A DNA stretch of 64,000 nt from Clostridium yunnanense (GCF_016595795.1 NZ_JAENHN010000026.1:1-64000); one strand, 5' to 3'; positions 7,194 through 16,316 are shown, counted from the first letter of the stretch. Translations and numbers: made by a program. Notes: generated from the sequence alone by a model not told the origin.

Positions 7194-7742
7194 ATGTTTA
7201 ATTTTATAAAAAGTAATCTACCAATAAAGGTTTCAGAAAAGTATAAAATACGTCTTATTGAAGCAAAGGATAAAGAAAATCTTTTTGAAGTTTATAGCAA
7301 TGAAAAAGTGGCGAAATATATTAGCAGAAGCATACATAAAGATATTAAAGATACAGAAATGTTTATGGACACTATTTCAAATAGAAACAGAAACGGTGAT
7401 AACTTATATTTAGGTATATGCGAGGATAAAACAGATAAGATTATCGGGGTAGTAAGGTTTTTTATCAAGGATGATGAGAAAGCTATAACAATTGGATATG
7501 GTTTAAATGAAGAATATTGGGGAAAAGGGATTATTCCACAATCAATTGACGCTGTGATTAATGTAATAAAATACAATTATAAGGGAATTAGACTGAGAGC
7601 TACTATAAGAACGGATAATTATAAATCTATTAAATGCATTGAAAAATTAGGATTTCAATTTCATAGCAAATTCATTAAGACTGATAATGGGGTAGAGGAT
7701 ATATTGCAAAGAGAAAGATTATTATATTTTAAAAAACTATAG
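7194..7742 (+). CDS. RimJ/RimL-type GNAT acetyltransferase
   Basis: A 182-residue single-domain GNAT enzyme of the ribosomal-protein acetyltransferase-like class. Visible features are an N-terminal RLIEAKDKENLFEVYSNEKVAKYI, typical of the RimJ/RimL family, the GYGLNEEYWGKGIIPQS acetyl-CoA loop region, and RTDNYKSIKCIEKLGFQ, the NxxSxxxxEKxGF motif. The likely reaction is acetyl transfer to an amine; the substrate is unknown. The start is supported by AGGGGA upstream of ATG. Confidence 0.85.
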   Translation: MFNFIKSNLPIKVSEKYKIRLIEAKDKENLFEVYSNEKVAKYISRSIHKDIKDTEMFMDTISNRNRNGDNLYLGICEDKTDKIIGVVRFFIKDDEKAITIGYGLNEEYWGKGIIPQSIDAVINVIKYNYKGIRLRATIRTDNYKSIKCIEKLGFQFHSKFIKTDNGVEDILQRERLLYFKKL

Positions 7743-7759
7743 GATTAATAGTATAAATG

Positions 7760-7909
7760 AAACCACTAGTTATTTTATTCATATAGATGAACCACTTCAT
7801 AATTGAATTTATATTTTCAAAAACTCCTCTCAGAACCCAGAGGAGTTTTGAAAATAGATTTAGGATTGAAGTGGTTCATCTTTAGTAGTAAATTAACTAG
7901 TGGTTTTTT
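7760..7909 (+). terminator. Terminator whose loop carries a family-1 repeat
   Basis: Perfect 13-bp arms, AAACCACTAGTTA at 7760 and TAACTAGTGGTTT at 7894, with TTTTTT overlapping the second arm. Between them, in place of a small loop, sits a complete 95-bp family-1 palindrome. Confidence 0.6.
7786..7880. repeat. Palindromic repeat family 1, copy A
   Basis: Terminal inverted repeats GATGAACCACTTC and GAAGTGGTTCATC (13 bp, perfect), then TTTTCAAA...TTTGAAAA, and a central CTCCTCT-cagaaccc-AGAGGAG hairpin. Family members at 44582 and 57417 share the ends and the overall plan. Confidence 0.8.
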
Positions 7910-7998
7910 GTATTTTTAAGAAAGCTAACGATTCAATATTTTAGATTTCTAAATTATATAATTATTTATAAAAAGATTATATTCATTATATTTGGTAA

Positions 7999-8045
7999 TT
8001 GACACCAATATTTAACGGTGATATGATGTGTTTAACGGTGTTAAA
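7999..8045 (+). promoter_or_regulatory. Promoter with repeated operator for the TetR cassette
   Basis: A -35 TTGACA at 7999 and a -10 TATGAT at 8022 are 17 bases apart. TTTAACGGTG occurs twice, at 8011 and 8031, exactly 20 bp apart and on both sides of the -10. The second copy is part of the palindrome TTTAACGGTGTTAAA. This is the expected layout for autorepression by the TetR protein encoded 40 bases downstream. Confidence 0.65.
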
Positions 8046-8085
8046 TAATTTAACTTAGTTAAAATTGTGAATAGGAGTTTTAAAT

Positions 8086-8700
8086 TTGGGAATTCAAGAT
8101 AGAAGAGAAAGAGAAAGACAAGAAAAGAGAGAACTTATATTAAAAGCAGCAAAAGACATTATAAACACAGAAGGAATAGACGGTGTTACTGTAAGGAAAA
8201 TAGCAGATAAAATAGAATATACTGCACCAATTATATATCATTACTTTAAGGATAAAGATGAAATAATTGACTGCATAATGAGGGATGGGTATAAAAGGAT
8301 TATTGAGTCTATATCAATTATGGAAAATAGTGATGCTGAACCTGCAATTAGAATAGAAGATGGATTAAGAAATTATATAAAGATGGCTTTAAAAATGAAA
8401 GAAGAGTATAGAAATTTGCTTTTAAATAGCTCACCAAATGTACTTCAACATACGTCTGTACTATTTGAAGGGGCATCAAAAGAGCGGAAAGCTATAGGGA
8501 TACTATGTAAGTGTATAGAAAGCCTATGGGGTGAAAGTTATATTGATAAAAGTAAAATAGAACTTACAGCTCAAGTTATATGGACATCAACTTTTGGCCT
8601 AATAATAAGGCTTATGATTGAAGACTTTATTACTATTGACCAAAAAGAAAAGCTTATCAATTGTCATATTGAAGCGGTTTTCAAAATATTAAAATACTAA
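8086..8700 (+). CDS. TetR/AcrR family transcriptional regulator
   Basis: A 204-residue repressor-type regulator. The N-terminal helix-turn-helix is clear (about residues 15-60: LILKAAKDIINTEG, VTVRKIADKIEYTAPIIYHYFKDKDEII). The C-terminal ligand domain is all-helical and does not identify an effector. The start is TTG, with ATAGGAG 8 bases upstream. It heads a cassette with an eight-helix membrane protein (26 bases on) and a flavodoxin; the repeated operator at its promoter suggests it represses all three. Inducer unknown. Confidence 0.9.
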   Translation: MGIQDRRERERQEKRELILKAAKDIINTEGIDGVTVRKIADKIEYTAPIIYHYFKDKDEIIDCIMRDGYKRIIESISIMENSDAEPAIRIEDGLRNYIKMALKMKEEYRNLLLNSSPNVLQHTSVLFEGASKERKAIGILCKCIESLWGESYIDKSKIELTAQVIWTSTFGLIIRLMIEDFITIDQKEKLINCHIEAVFKILKY

Positions 8701-8726
8701 AATATTATTAAAGTGAGGTTAATTAG

Positions 8727-9608
8727 ATGAAATTAAGAATATCTGTAAAAATTCTTTCGGTCTTAATAGCACTTTTATCACTTTTAGCGGCAATATACGG
8801 TGTTTTTTCTAATCAAATTTATGATAAAACTGAATTTACAACAATTGGTGGGGAAATTGTTAAAATGTATGGAAGAGGTATATATCATAACGATTCTGTT
8901 TCTATAGCTTCTCAAGCAATTTCTCAAGATATAGTTACGATAATTTTAGCAGTGCCACTTCTAATTATTTCATTGTTTTTATCAAACAGAGGGCTCATGA
9001 AGGGTAGACTGCTACTTACAGGGACATTAGGTTACTTTTTTTACACCTATACATCCTACAGTTTTCTGTCTATGTATAATAAGTTTTTCTTAGTTTATGT
9101 AGCTTTAATGTCTATGAGTTTTTTCACACTTACACTGATGATTACTTCTTTTGATATAGACAGCATTAAATCCTATTTTAGTGATAAGATTCCGAGAAAG
9201 TTTATAGGAGGATTTTTATTGTTTATGTCTTTTAGCGTTGGTTTAATGTGGATTGGTAAGATTGGAACAGCATTTATAAAAGGAGGATATCCAGAAGGAC
9301 TAGAGTATTATACCACTTTGCCTATACAAGCGCTTGATCTAGGTTTTGTTGTTCCAATAGCAACTATCTCAGGGATTTTATTAATTAAAAATAAGTCATT
9401 AGGGTATCTTTTAGCTCCGATAATGATCATTAAGGAAATCTCTATGCTTACAGCTATAACGGCTATGATAATTGGTCAGATATATTCAGGTATTTCAATG
9501 TCAGTAGGGGAGATCATTATATTTCCATGTTTCAATTTAATTGTTATTTATTGTCTGTATCTTGTAATTAGTAATGTTAAAGAAAATAATCATATGGTTA
9601 GGAGATAA
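8727..9608 (+). CDS. Unrecognised polytopic membrane protein of the TetR-flavodoxin cassette
   Basis: A 293-residue, strongly hydrophobic protein with about eight membrane segments (near residues 8-27, 72-91, 97-113, 119-140, 160-180, 200-222, 228-250 and 260-282). The loop between the first two contains GGEIVKMYGRGIYHND. I do not recognise the family and no transporter motif is evident. It is preceded by GTGAGG and followed after 2 bases by the flavodoxin gene, so translation is probably coupled. By context it could supply or consume electrons or a toxic compound, but that is only a guess from neighbours. Confidence 0.75.
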   Translation: MKLRISVKILSVLIALLSLLAAIYGVFSNQIYDKTEFTTIGGEIVKMYGRGIYHNDSVSIASQAISQDIVTIILAVPLLIISLFLSNRGLMKGRLLLTGTLGYFFYTYTSYSFLSMYNKFFLVYVALMSMSFFTLTLMITSFDIDSIKSYFSDKIPRKFIGGFLLFMSFSVGLMWIGKIGTAFIKGGYPEGLEYYTTLPIQALDLGFVVPIATISGILLIKNKSLGYLLAPIMIIKEISMLTAITAMIIGQIYSGISMSVGEIIIFPCFNLIVIYCLYLVISNVKENNHMVRR

Positions 9609-9610
9609 TT

Positions 9611-10096
9611 ATGAAAAGTTTAATTATTTATGCCACTAAATATGGTACAGTTGAAAAAGCTTCAAATCTTATAAAAGATAAAATGAAAGGGGAAGTAGTA
9701 ATGGTTAATATTCTTAAGCAAGAACCCCCTTCTACAGTTGAATTTGATAATATAATATTAGGCGGATCAATATATATAGGAAATATACAAAAGAAGTTAA
9801 AACAATTTGCAATAAACCATGAAGAAGAGCTTTTAATGAAGCGAGTAGGACTTTTTATATGTGGAGGTGCTGATAAGGAAGAGGAAAAGTATAAAGAATT
9901 AAAAAATGCATTTCCGTCTAAATTATTCGAAAATGCTATATGTAAATGCCAATTTGGATATGAATATAAGTTTGAGAAATTAAATTTTTTCGAAAAAGCA
10001 ATGATTAAAAAGATAACAGGAATCAAAGATAGTGTATATAAACTTTCAGAAGAATCAATAGAAAAATTTACAAATATTATGAATGAATCTATATAG
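9611..10096 (+). CDS. Flavodoxin domain protein
   Basis: A 161-residue flavodoxin-like protein. The N-terminus, KSLIIYATKYGTVEKAS, carries the FMN phosphate loop, and GGSIYIGNIQ and FICGG match the isoalloxazine-flanking loops of the flavodoxin/protoporphyrinogen oxidase (HemG-like) group. It probably binds FMN and acts in cytoplasmic electron transfer. It lies 2 bases after the membrane-protein gene and ends the TetR cassette; a terminator follows at 10116. Whether it is a redox partner of the membrane protein cannot be told from sequence. Confidence 0.82.
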   Translation: MKSLIIYATKYGTVEKASNLIKDKMKGEVVMVNILKQEPPSTVEFDNIILGGSIYIGNIQKKLKQFAINHEEELLMKRVGLFICGGADKEEEKYKELKNAFPSKLFENAICKCQFGYEYKFEKLNFFEKAMIKKITGIKDSVYKLSEESIEKFTNIMNESI

Positions 10097-10115
10097 TAAT
10101 TTGTTGATGTGTATT

Positions 10116-10154
10116 AAAAAAAGTTCAGTGAAGTATGATTTACTGAACTTTTTT
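10116..10154. terminator. Intrinsic terminator after the flavodoxin gene
   Basis: AAAAAAGTTCAGTGAA pairs with TTTACTGAACTTTTTT, with a 5-8 base loop. The A and T runs on both flanks allow use in either direction, for the flavodoxin unit and for popT coming from the other side. Confidence 0.85.
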
Positions 10155-10243
10155 ACTGTATAGGAAGCTATAAAATTTTCATGTTAACTAAACTTAGATA
10201 TTTTGATGGTTTCAGAAGCTTTTTTATCAGAATAAATATTTAT

Positions 10244-11056
10244 TTAATAAGCATCACCTTTTTTACCTAATAAAAATATGATAATAAAGCCTATGATAAA
10301 AGCTAATATAGAAGTTAATATATTAATTCCTGATGGTATGCCTGGATAAACTGATATCAAAGATCCACCAACAAAACCAATTATAAGCATATAAGCTTTA
10401 CTTGGATATGCTACTAAAAACTTTTCTATAAGTTTAGTTGAAGCTAAGGTTCCAGCTAATATTCCTAAAGCTATAGGTATAAGAAAAGTAATGTTAAGCG
10501 TATTTATGGATCTTAAAGTTACTTCATATAAACCTAAGGCTAAAAGCATAAAAGAAGCGCTAATGCCAGGAAGTACTAAAGCTACTGCAATTATGATTCC
10601 TGCAATAAATAGAAATAAAAAGTTTCCGCTGCCTTCGGTTGAGGCCATTGTAGTAACAACTTCTGGATCTGACCCAAGAAGAAGAACAATGATAAAGCCT
10701 AATGCAAATAAAAAATAATCGCTTATAGGTCTTTTAGTACCTGTGCCAGTTTTTTTATATAAAACCGGTAATCCACCGAGTATGATCCCTATAAATAAAA
10801 ATTGCATAGTATGTGGAAATTTACTTAGAGCGGTTTCTAAAAGGCTGCTCAAAAGACCTATACCTAAGATAGCGCCAATCCCTATTTGTCCTAAAAACAA
10901 TATACTTTTCCGCCAATTTGTAAAAAATGAACTGATTGAGTGTATTAAATCATCATACACTCCTAGTATTATTGCCATAGTTCCTCCACTTACCCCAGGT
11001 ACTAAAGTAGCTATACCTATAAAGATACCTTTCAAAACATTCTTAGCGTACTGCAT
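10244..11056 (-). CDS. popT: DUF368 family undecaprenyl-phosphate transporter (PopT-type)
   Basis: A 270-residue membrane protein of the DUF368 family, members of which (PopT) are reported to flip undecaprenyl phosphate back across the membrane for wall synthesis. The N-terminal signature LVPGVSGGTMAIILGVYDDLI and its second-half counterpart LVLPGISASFMLLALGLYE show the internal duplication typical of the family. About eight to nine membrane segments are visible. The ATG at 11056 is chosen over the TTG just before it because AGGAG is 7 bases away. The gene is divergent from a TetR gene across a 300-base region. Confidence 0.85.
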   Translation of the reverse strand: MQYAKNVLKGIFIGIATLVPGVSGGTMAIILGVYDDLIHSISSFFTNWRKSILFLGQIGIGAILGIGLLSSLLETALSKFPHTMQFLFIGIILGGLPVLYKKTGTGTKRPISDYFLFALGFIIVLLLGSDPEVVTTMASTEGSGNFLFLFIAGIIIAVALVLPGISASFMLLALGLYEVTLRSINTLNITFLIPIALGILAGTLASTKLIEKFLVAYPSKAYMLIIGFVGGSLISVYPGIPSGINILTSILAFIIGFIIIFLLGKKGDAY

Positions 11057-11310
11057 CAAAACACTCCTTATTAAAGAATTTAATTATAATATATGGTTAA
11101 AGTAACTGTTTAACAAGAAGAATTATACTATATAGCCTGTAAAAGTTAAAGTGTCAATATTATTCATGAATAATAAGTTAATAAAAAGTAAACATGTTTA
11201 TAATGTTCATGTATACATACAATTAAGATATATAGCCAATTACGTTTATCTAATAGAAATTAAATATAAATCCACTTAACATAGGTTTAACATTAGTTTT
11301 ATACCTTAAG
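11057..11310. other. Divergent intergenic region between popT and a TetR gene
   Basis: AT-rich and non-coding. Visible items are a small palindrome TTATTCATGAATAA near 11160 and an ATGTATACAT palindrome near 11209, both unassigned. No structured RNA is evident. Confidence 0.4.
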
Positions 11311-11339
11311 TTGACATTGACTTTTTTTAAGAGTAAAAT
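11311..11339 (+). promoter_or_regulatory. Sigma-A promoter of the ABC-linked TetR gene
   Basis: TTGACA and TAAAAT are separated by 17 bases; transcription would begin about 20 bases before the ATG. Confidence 0.7.
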
Positions 11340-11364
11340 TTTAAAAGTGAACGGAGGTTTTCTA

Positions 11365-11964
11365 ATGCAATATCAAAAGGATGAAGTCAGAAAAAGTATT
11401 ATAGATGAAGCAATAAAGGAATTTAATATTAAGGGGTATAAAGCTGCTTCTATAAGGAATATAGCCAAAAATTCTGGTACTTCAGTTGGAAATATATATA
11501 AATATTTTGCCAGTAAAGAAGAATTATATGAAAATCTTATAGGTGCAGTCTATCATAAAGTTATGGAGTACATAAATCAATTCAAAAAGGTAGAACTTAA
11601 TGATAAGGCTGAAGACATATTCTATAATCTTTTGGAAAAAATAATGGAGATATTTGATGATAATAGAATAGAACTAGCTATCTTACTTAATAAAAGTGAA
11701 GGTTCAAAATACGAAAATTGTAAGGTTACTTTTGTAGATTTTATTACTAGAGTAGTTACAGAAGTAATGGAGTACGGTTTAAGTATTCAAAATAAAAAGC
11801 TTAAAGATAATTTTATAATATATCTTCTTTCTTACAGTTTAGTTGAGAGTATTTCAATTACTTTAAAAGAAAAAAGTGATGAAACTGAAGTTCGAAAGTT
11901 AATATTAAATTTAATTGATATCTTTTATAAGGATGTAATAGATAAGCTTGAGTATGATCAATTA
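11365..11964 (+). CDS. TetR/AcrR family regulator next to an ABC exporter
   Basis: A 200-residue regulator (stop codon included to 11967 in frame). The helix-turn-helix covers about residues 10-52, with IIDEAIKEFNIKGYKAASIRNIAKNSGTSVG split as typical for TetR and NIYKYFASKEELYENL as the recognition helix and its follow-up. ATG 11365 has ACGGAGG 9 bases upstream; the longer open frame lacks a site. It stands 170 bases before the ABC transporter genes in the same direction, the usual arrangement of a local repressor for a MacB/FtsX-type exporter. Confidence 0.88.
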
Positions 11965-12136
11965 TAAAAGGTTTGACAAAATAGGACTGTTAGTTTGATT
12001 TCATTGTTTTGTATATAGGCATAGCTTACGTTTAGAATGTTGTTACTTAAGAGTTTCTCTGTAGAAAAAAGTAGTAACATAAATTTTTAAAGTAAAAGAG
12101 AACGAAAGTTCACAAATAATTTTGGAGGGAAAGTCA

Positions 12137-12841
12137 ATGGGGAGTTTTATCGAGTTAAAAAATGTTAGGAAAAGTTATACCATGGGTGAAGTTGTAATTA
12201 AAGCAGTTGATGATGTTTCCTTTTCCATAGAAAAAGGGGAATTTGTCATTGTGCTTGGTGCCAGTGGTGCTGGAAAGTCTACTATTCTTAATCTTCTAGG
12301 CGGCATGGATCATGTAACTGAGGGTAAAATTTATGTGGATGGAAATGAAATAAGCAGCTACAATACTAAAATGCTGACGAAGTATAGAAGAGAAGATATT
12401 GGATTCGTATTTCAGTTTTATAATTTAGTGCAAAACCTCAATGCAGTAGAAAATGTTGAACTTGCTGTTGAAATATGTAAAGAACCTATGAACCCAGTAG
12501 AAGTACTAAAAAATGTAGGACTTGAGCATAGAGTTAACAATTTCCCTTCTCAGCTTTCTGGAGGAGAACAACAAAGAGTGTCAATTGCAAGGGCTCTTGC
12601 AAAAAATCCTAAGTTATTACTTTGTGATGAACCTACAGGTGCATTAGACTATAATACTGGTAAATCAATATTGAAACTTCTTTCTGACACCTCTAAAAAA
12701 TACAATATGACTGTAATTGTAATTACACACAACACAGCTATAGCACCAATTGCTGATAAAATAATAACCGTTAAAAGTGGTAAGGTAGAAAGTGTTAAAA
12801 CTAATTCCAATCCTGTACCAATAGAAAGCATTGAGTGGTAA
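12137..12841 (+). CDS. ABC transporter ATP-binding protein (MacB/LolD-type)
   Basis: A 234-residue ATPase subunit that powers the adjacent FtsX-like permease. Walker [10 protein letters not shown] is at residues 41-49, the Q-loop lies in [10 protein letters not shown] near 92, the signature LSGGEQQR is at 140-147, and Walker B LLLCDEP at 160-166, followed by the D-loop GALD and the switch ITHN. This is the MacB/LolD/FtsE subfamily, which works mechanically rather than as a classical importer or exporter. ATG 12137 follows GGAGGGA. The stop codon is 2 bases before the permease start, so the two genes are co-translated. Confidence 0.93.
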   Translation: MGSFIELKNVRKSYTMGEVVIKAVDDVSFSIEKGEFVIVLGASGAGKSTILNLLGGMDHVTEGKIYVDGNEISSYNTKMLTKYRREDIGFVFQFYNLVQNLNAVENVELAVEICKEPMNPVEVLKNVGLEHRVNNFPSQLSGGEQQRVSIARALAKNPKLLLCDEPTGALDYNTGKSILKLLSDTSKKYNMTVIVITHNTAIAPIADKIITVKSGKVESVKTNSNPVPIESIEW

Positions 12842-12843
12842 AT

Positions 12844-15800
12844 ATGAAAAAGACATTTTTTAAAAATTTATTCAGAGATATTAGAAAGACACTTTCAAGA
12901 TTTTTATCCATAGTTATTATAATAGCGGTTGGCGTATCTTTTTACGCAGGTGTTAGAGCTACTAGTCCAGATATGAAAAGCTCTGCAGATTCATATTTTA
13001 ACAGCAACAATTTGATGGATTTTAAACTTATATCAACCCTAGGGCTTACTAAAGATGATTTAGAAGAAGTAAAAAAGCAAAAGGGTGTAACAGAAGCTGA
13101 AGGAGCATACTCTCTTGATGCGGTTATTGTGAAAGAAGATCATTCTTTAGTACTCAATATTAATACCCTTCCGTCAGAAAGTGGAATTAACTCAATAAAA
13201 TTGGTAGAGGGAAAAAGACCTCAGAGCAGTAACGAGGTCGTTGCAGAAGATAAGTTTTTAAAGGAAAACAATCTTAAAATAGGTGATAAGATTAAACTTC
13301 AATCAGGTAACGATACAAATATAGAAGACAATTTAAACAATACTGAATTCGAAATAGTGGGTTCAGCAAAATCTCCTATGTATGTTTCAGGTCAAAGACA
13401 ATTAAGTTCTGTAGGAAATGGAGCAGTTAGAGGATTTGTATATATCTTACCTGAGGTGTTTAAAAGTGAGGTCTTTACAGAAATATATGTAAGAACTGAA
13501 AGCGAAGAATCAAAAAATAGTCTTCTAGAAAATGAGAAATATAAAGAAGCTATATCAAGTATAGAAAAAGGTTTTAAGAATCTTGGATTAAAAAGAAGCG
13601 AAGTTAGATATGCGGATGTAATGAAAACCGCTGAGGATAAGCTGAAGGAAGGAGAAGATAAGCTTAACAGTTCAAAAAAGGAAGCAGCAGATAAATTTGC
13701 TGATGCCCATAAAAAGCTGGAAGATGGAAGAATTAAACTTGAACAAGGTAAAGCTGAACTTAAGAAAAATGAAGATTTATACAACAAGAAAATCTCCGAT
13801 GGAGAAAAGCAAATAGCGGACGGAAAAAAAGCAATTCAAGCTGGAGAAACAAAGCTAAATGCTAGTGCCATTGAAATTGAAAATGGAAAGACTGCACTAG
13901 CTGGAGGGAAGAAGCAACTTGAGGATAGTTTAGCAAAGGTAACTGAAGGCAAAAAGCTTGCGGCAGCTGGGATCTCCGCTGGAATTGAAGGACAGATATC
14001 ACAATTAAAAGCTACATTAGCAAAAGACCCTACGAATCCAATGCTTATAGCGCAGTTTAATACTCTAAATCAAGCTTATGATGCTGGAATAAAGGGAAAA
14101 GACTTTGATTCTATGTACAGTTTCTTGAAAAGCAGTGGTATGTTGGCTCAATTACCAAATTCTAAAGATCTTGATGAACTTAATAGTTCTTCAATTCAAA
14201 TTAATAATGCAAGAGCGGAAATATCTTCTAAGGAGAATACTCTTATTGCAGGAGAGAAGCAACTTGTAGCAGGTAGAAGTGAACTAGAAAGCAGCAAGAA
14301 AAAAATTGCTGATGCTGAAGCTGAACTTATTAAGGGAAAAAATGAAGGTGCTACTAAGCTAAAGGATGGGAAAAAGAAACTTGAAGATGGTGAAAAAGAG
14401 TTAAGTGAAAATACCAGCAAATTGAAAGATGAAGAAGAAAAGGCAAATGCTAAAATAAAAGATGCTGAAGAAGAAATACAGAAAAATAGGGATAAATTAA
14501 AAGATATAAAGAATCCAGAATGGTACGTACTAGGAAGATCACAGAATGTAGGTTATGAAAATTATAGACAGGATAGTGATAGAATCGATAATATCGGCAA
14601 AGCCTTTCCTTTGATATTTTTCTTAGTTGCTGCACTTGTAAGTCTTACAACAATGACCAGAATGGTCCAGGAAAATAGAATAGAGATAGGTACTTTTAAG
14701 GCATTAGGCTATTCAAGAGCATCCATTGTTGCTCACTATTTAATTTATTCTCTATCAGCCAGTGTTCTAGGAAGTGTCATAGGAGTTTCTTTTGGATTTA
14801 AGTTATTTCCTCCACTTATAATGAATGCATATACTTCACTTTACGCAATACCAGATTCACTAGCACCATTTAACACTAAGTTAGCATTAGAGGCAGGACT
14901 TATTGCTATATTATTTACAACTGTTGCTGCAGTTGCAGCTACATTAGATGAACTTAGAGAAGTTCCTGCTTCACTACTTAGACCTAAGCCACCTAAATCA
15001 GGTAAAAAGATTTTTCTTGAAAGATTACCTTTCATATGGAAGAGACTAAGCTTTACGAGAAAGGTCACTGCAAGGAATATATTTAGATATAAGCAGAGAT
15101 TTTTTATGACAGTTATAGGAATAGCTGCTTGTACAGGACTTATGATAACAGGCTATGGGCTTAAGGACGGCATACTTGGTGCAGTAGAAAAGCAATTTAA
15201 CGATATTTATATTTATGATATGCAAACCTCACTTACTCAAAATGTTGATAAGGATGAGAAAAAGAGTATTGAAGATAAAATTAATAGCAATGAGAAAGTT
15301 AAATCAACGCTATTCACTTACTCGAAAAATTCAACAATTAAGAAAGCTGATTCATCTAATGAAGATGCATATGTAGTTGTTCCAGAGAGAAGTGATGAGT
15401 TAAGTAATTATATAAACCTTTCTATTAAAGGTAAGAAACTTAAGCTCTCTGATGATGGTGTTATAGTTACTGAAAAGTTATCAAAGCTAGTTAATAAAAA
15501 AGTTGGAGATACTATCGAAATAACTATTAATGATAAAGTAATGAAGGCTAAGATTTTTGAAATAACTGAACATTATGTTCAACACTATGTATATATGAGT
15601 TCTAATTATTATAAAAAGCTTTCGGGGGAAGATGTTAAGTATAATGGATTTTTTGCATTAATTAAAGATAAATCCAAAGATACAGAAAATAAGATAGCAG
15701 AAAGTTTTAACAACATAGATAAGGTTGGATCTACAAGCTTTAAGAATAGTACGCACGTTGACTTCAATAAGAGTATGGATAGTATAAATTCAGTTGTATT

Positions 15801-16185
15801 GATACTTATAGCATCTGCAGGTGTTCTTGCTTTTGTTGTAATCTATAATCTTACTAATATTAATATAAGTGAAAGAAGAAGAGAACTAGCAACAATAAAA
15901 TTGCTTGGATTTTATAATCATGAACTAGCGGCATATATATACAGAGAAAATATGATATTAACTGTAATAGGAAGTATAACTGGTATAGCAGTAGGGATAT
16001 TTATTAATAATTTTGTTGTGTCTGCAGCAGAAACTAATGTAATAATGTTTTTAAGAACTATAAAGCCTATTTATTTCTTATATTCAGTGTTATTAACAAT
16101 ATTATTCTCTATTATAGTTAATTTAGCTATGTATAAAAGATTTGATAAAATAGATATGATTGAATCTTTAAAGAATGCAGAATAA
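12844..16185 (+). CDS. FtsX/MacB-type ABC permease with long extracytoplasmic coiled coil
   Basis: A 1113-residue permease. One membrane segment near the N-terminus (about 18-38) is followed by a MacB-like periplasmic-side domain. A very long Lys/Glu/Ala/Gly-rich coiled coil comes next (about residues 260-560, with recurring KLxDGxKxLExG-type units like those of YhgE/Pip proteins). Two FtsX permease blocks follow, near residues 590-720 and 975-1110, each ending with three helices. It forms a complex with the ATPase just upstream. Such exporters usually handle peptides, lipids or antimicrobials; the substrate here is not readable. A TetR regulator lies upstream. The gene is intact and followed by a terminator. 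Confidence 0.9.
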   Translation: MKKTFFKNLFRDIRKTLSRFLSIVIIIAVGVSFYAGVRATSPDMKSSADSYFNSNNLMDFKLISTLGLTKDDLEEVKKQKGVTEAEGAYSLDAVIVKEDHSLVLNINTLPSESGINSIKLVEGKRPQSSNEVVAEDKFLKENNLKIGDKIKLQSGNDTNIEDNLNNTEFEIVGSAKSPMYVSGQRQLSSVGNGAVRGFVYILPEVFKSEVFTEIYVRTESEESKNSLLENEKYKEAISSIEKGFKNLGLKRSEVRYADVMKTAEDKLKEGEDKLNSSKKEAADKFADAHKKLEDGRIKLEQGKAELKKNEDLYNKKISDGEKQIADGKKAIQAGETKLNASAIEIENGKTALAGGKKQLEDSLAKVTEGKKLAAAGISAGIEGQISQLKATLAKDPTNPMLIAQFNTLNQAYDAGIKGKDFDSMYSFLKSSGMLAQLPNSKDLDELNSSSIQINNARAEISSKENTLIAGEKQLVAGRSELESSKKKIADAEAELIKGKNEGATKLKDGKKKLEDGEKELSENTSKLKDEEEKANAKIKDAEEEIQKNRDKLKDIKNPEWYVLGRSQNVGYENYRQDSDRIDNIGKAFPLIFFLVAALVSLTTMTRMVQENRIEIGTFKALGYSRASIVAHYLIYSLSASVLGSVIGVSFGFKLFPPLIMNAYTSLYAIPDSLAPFNTKLALEAGLIAILFTTVAAVAATLDELREVPASLLRPKPPKSGKKIFLERLPFIWKRLSFTRKVTARNIFRYKQRFFMTVIGIAACTGLMITGYGLKDGILGAVEKQFNDIYIYDMQTSLTQNVDKDEKKSIEDKINSNEKVKSTLFTYSKNSTIKKADSSNEDAYVVVPERSDELSNYINLSIKGKKLKLSDDGVIVTEKLSKLVNKKVGDTIEITINDKVMKAKIFEITEHYVQHYVYMSSNYYKKLSGEDVKYNGFFALIKDKSKDTENKIAESFNNIDKVGSTSFKNSTHVDFNKSMDSINSVVLILIASAGVLAFVVIYNLTNINISERRRELATIKLLGFYNHELAAYIYRENMILTVIGSITGIAVGIFINNFVVSAAETNVIMFLRTIKPIYFLYSVLLTILFSIIVNLAMYKRFDKIDMIESLKNAE

Positions 16186-16277
16186 ATTATTAACGGTTTA
16201 TTCTTAAAATAGTAATACTGTGTTAATAATATGATTATACAATTAAGATAGTAAGACAATCGACCACACAAGTTAGT

Positions 16278-16316
16278 AAAAAACAGTTGGATCCCCCCAT
16301 CCTGCTGTTTTTTTGC
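16278..16316 (+). terminator. Terminator of the ABC exporter operon
   Basis: AAAACAG and GGAT on one side pair with ATCC and CTGTTTT on the other around a run of C, followed by TTTTTTT. Confidence 0.8.

Noticed and set aside
9628-10026. A 132-codon minus-strand frame opposite the flavodoxin gene
   Set aside because: The flavodoxin motifs on the plus strand are unambiguous and the antisense frame has no start signal.
10491-11105. Plus-strand frames opposite popT
   Set aside because: They lie wholly over a gene with clear DUF368 signatures and lack Shine-Dalgarno sites.
12649-12856. Two short minus-strand frames over the end of the ABC ATPase gene
   Set aside because: They overlap the conserved Walker B and switch regions of the real gene and have no start site.
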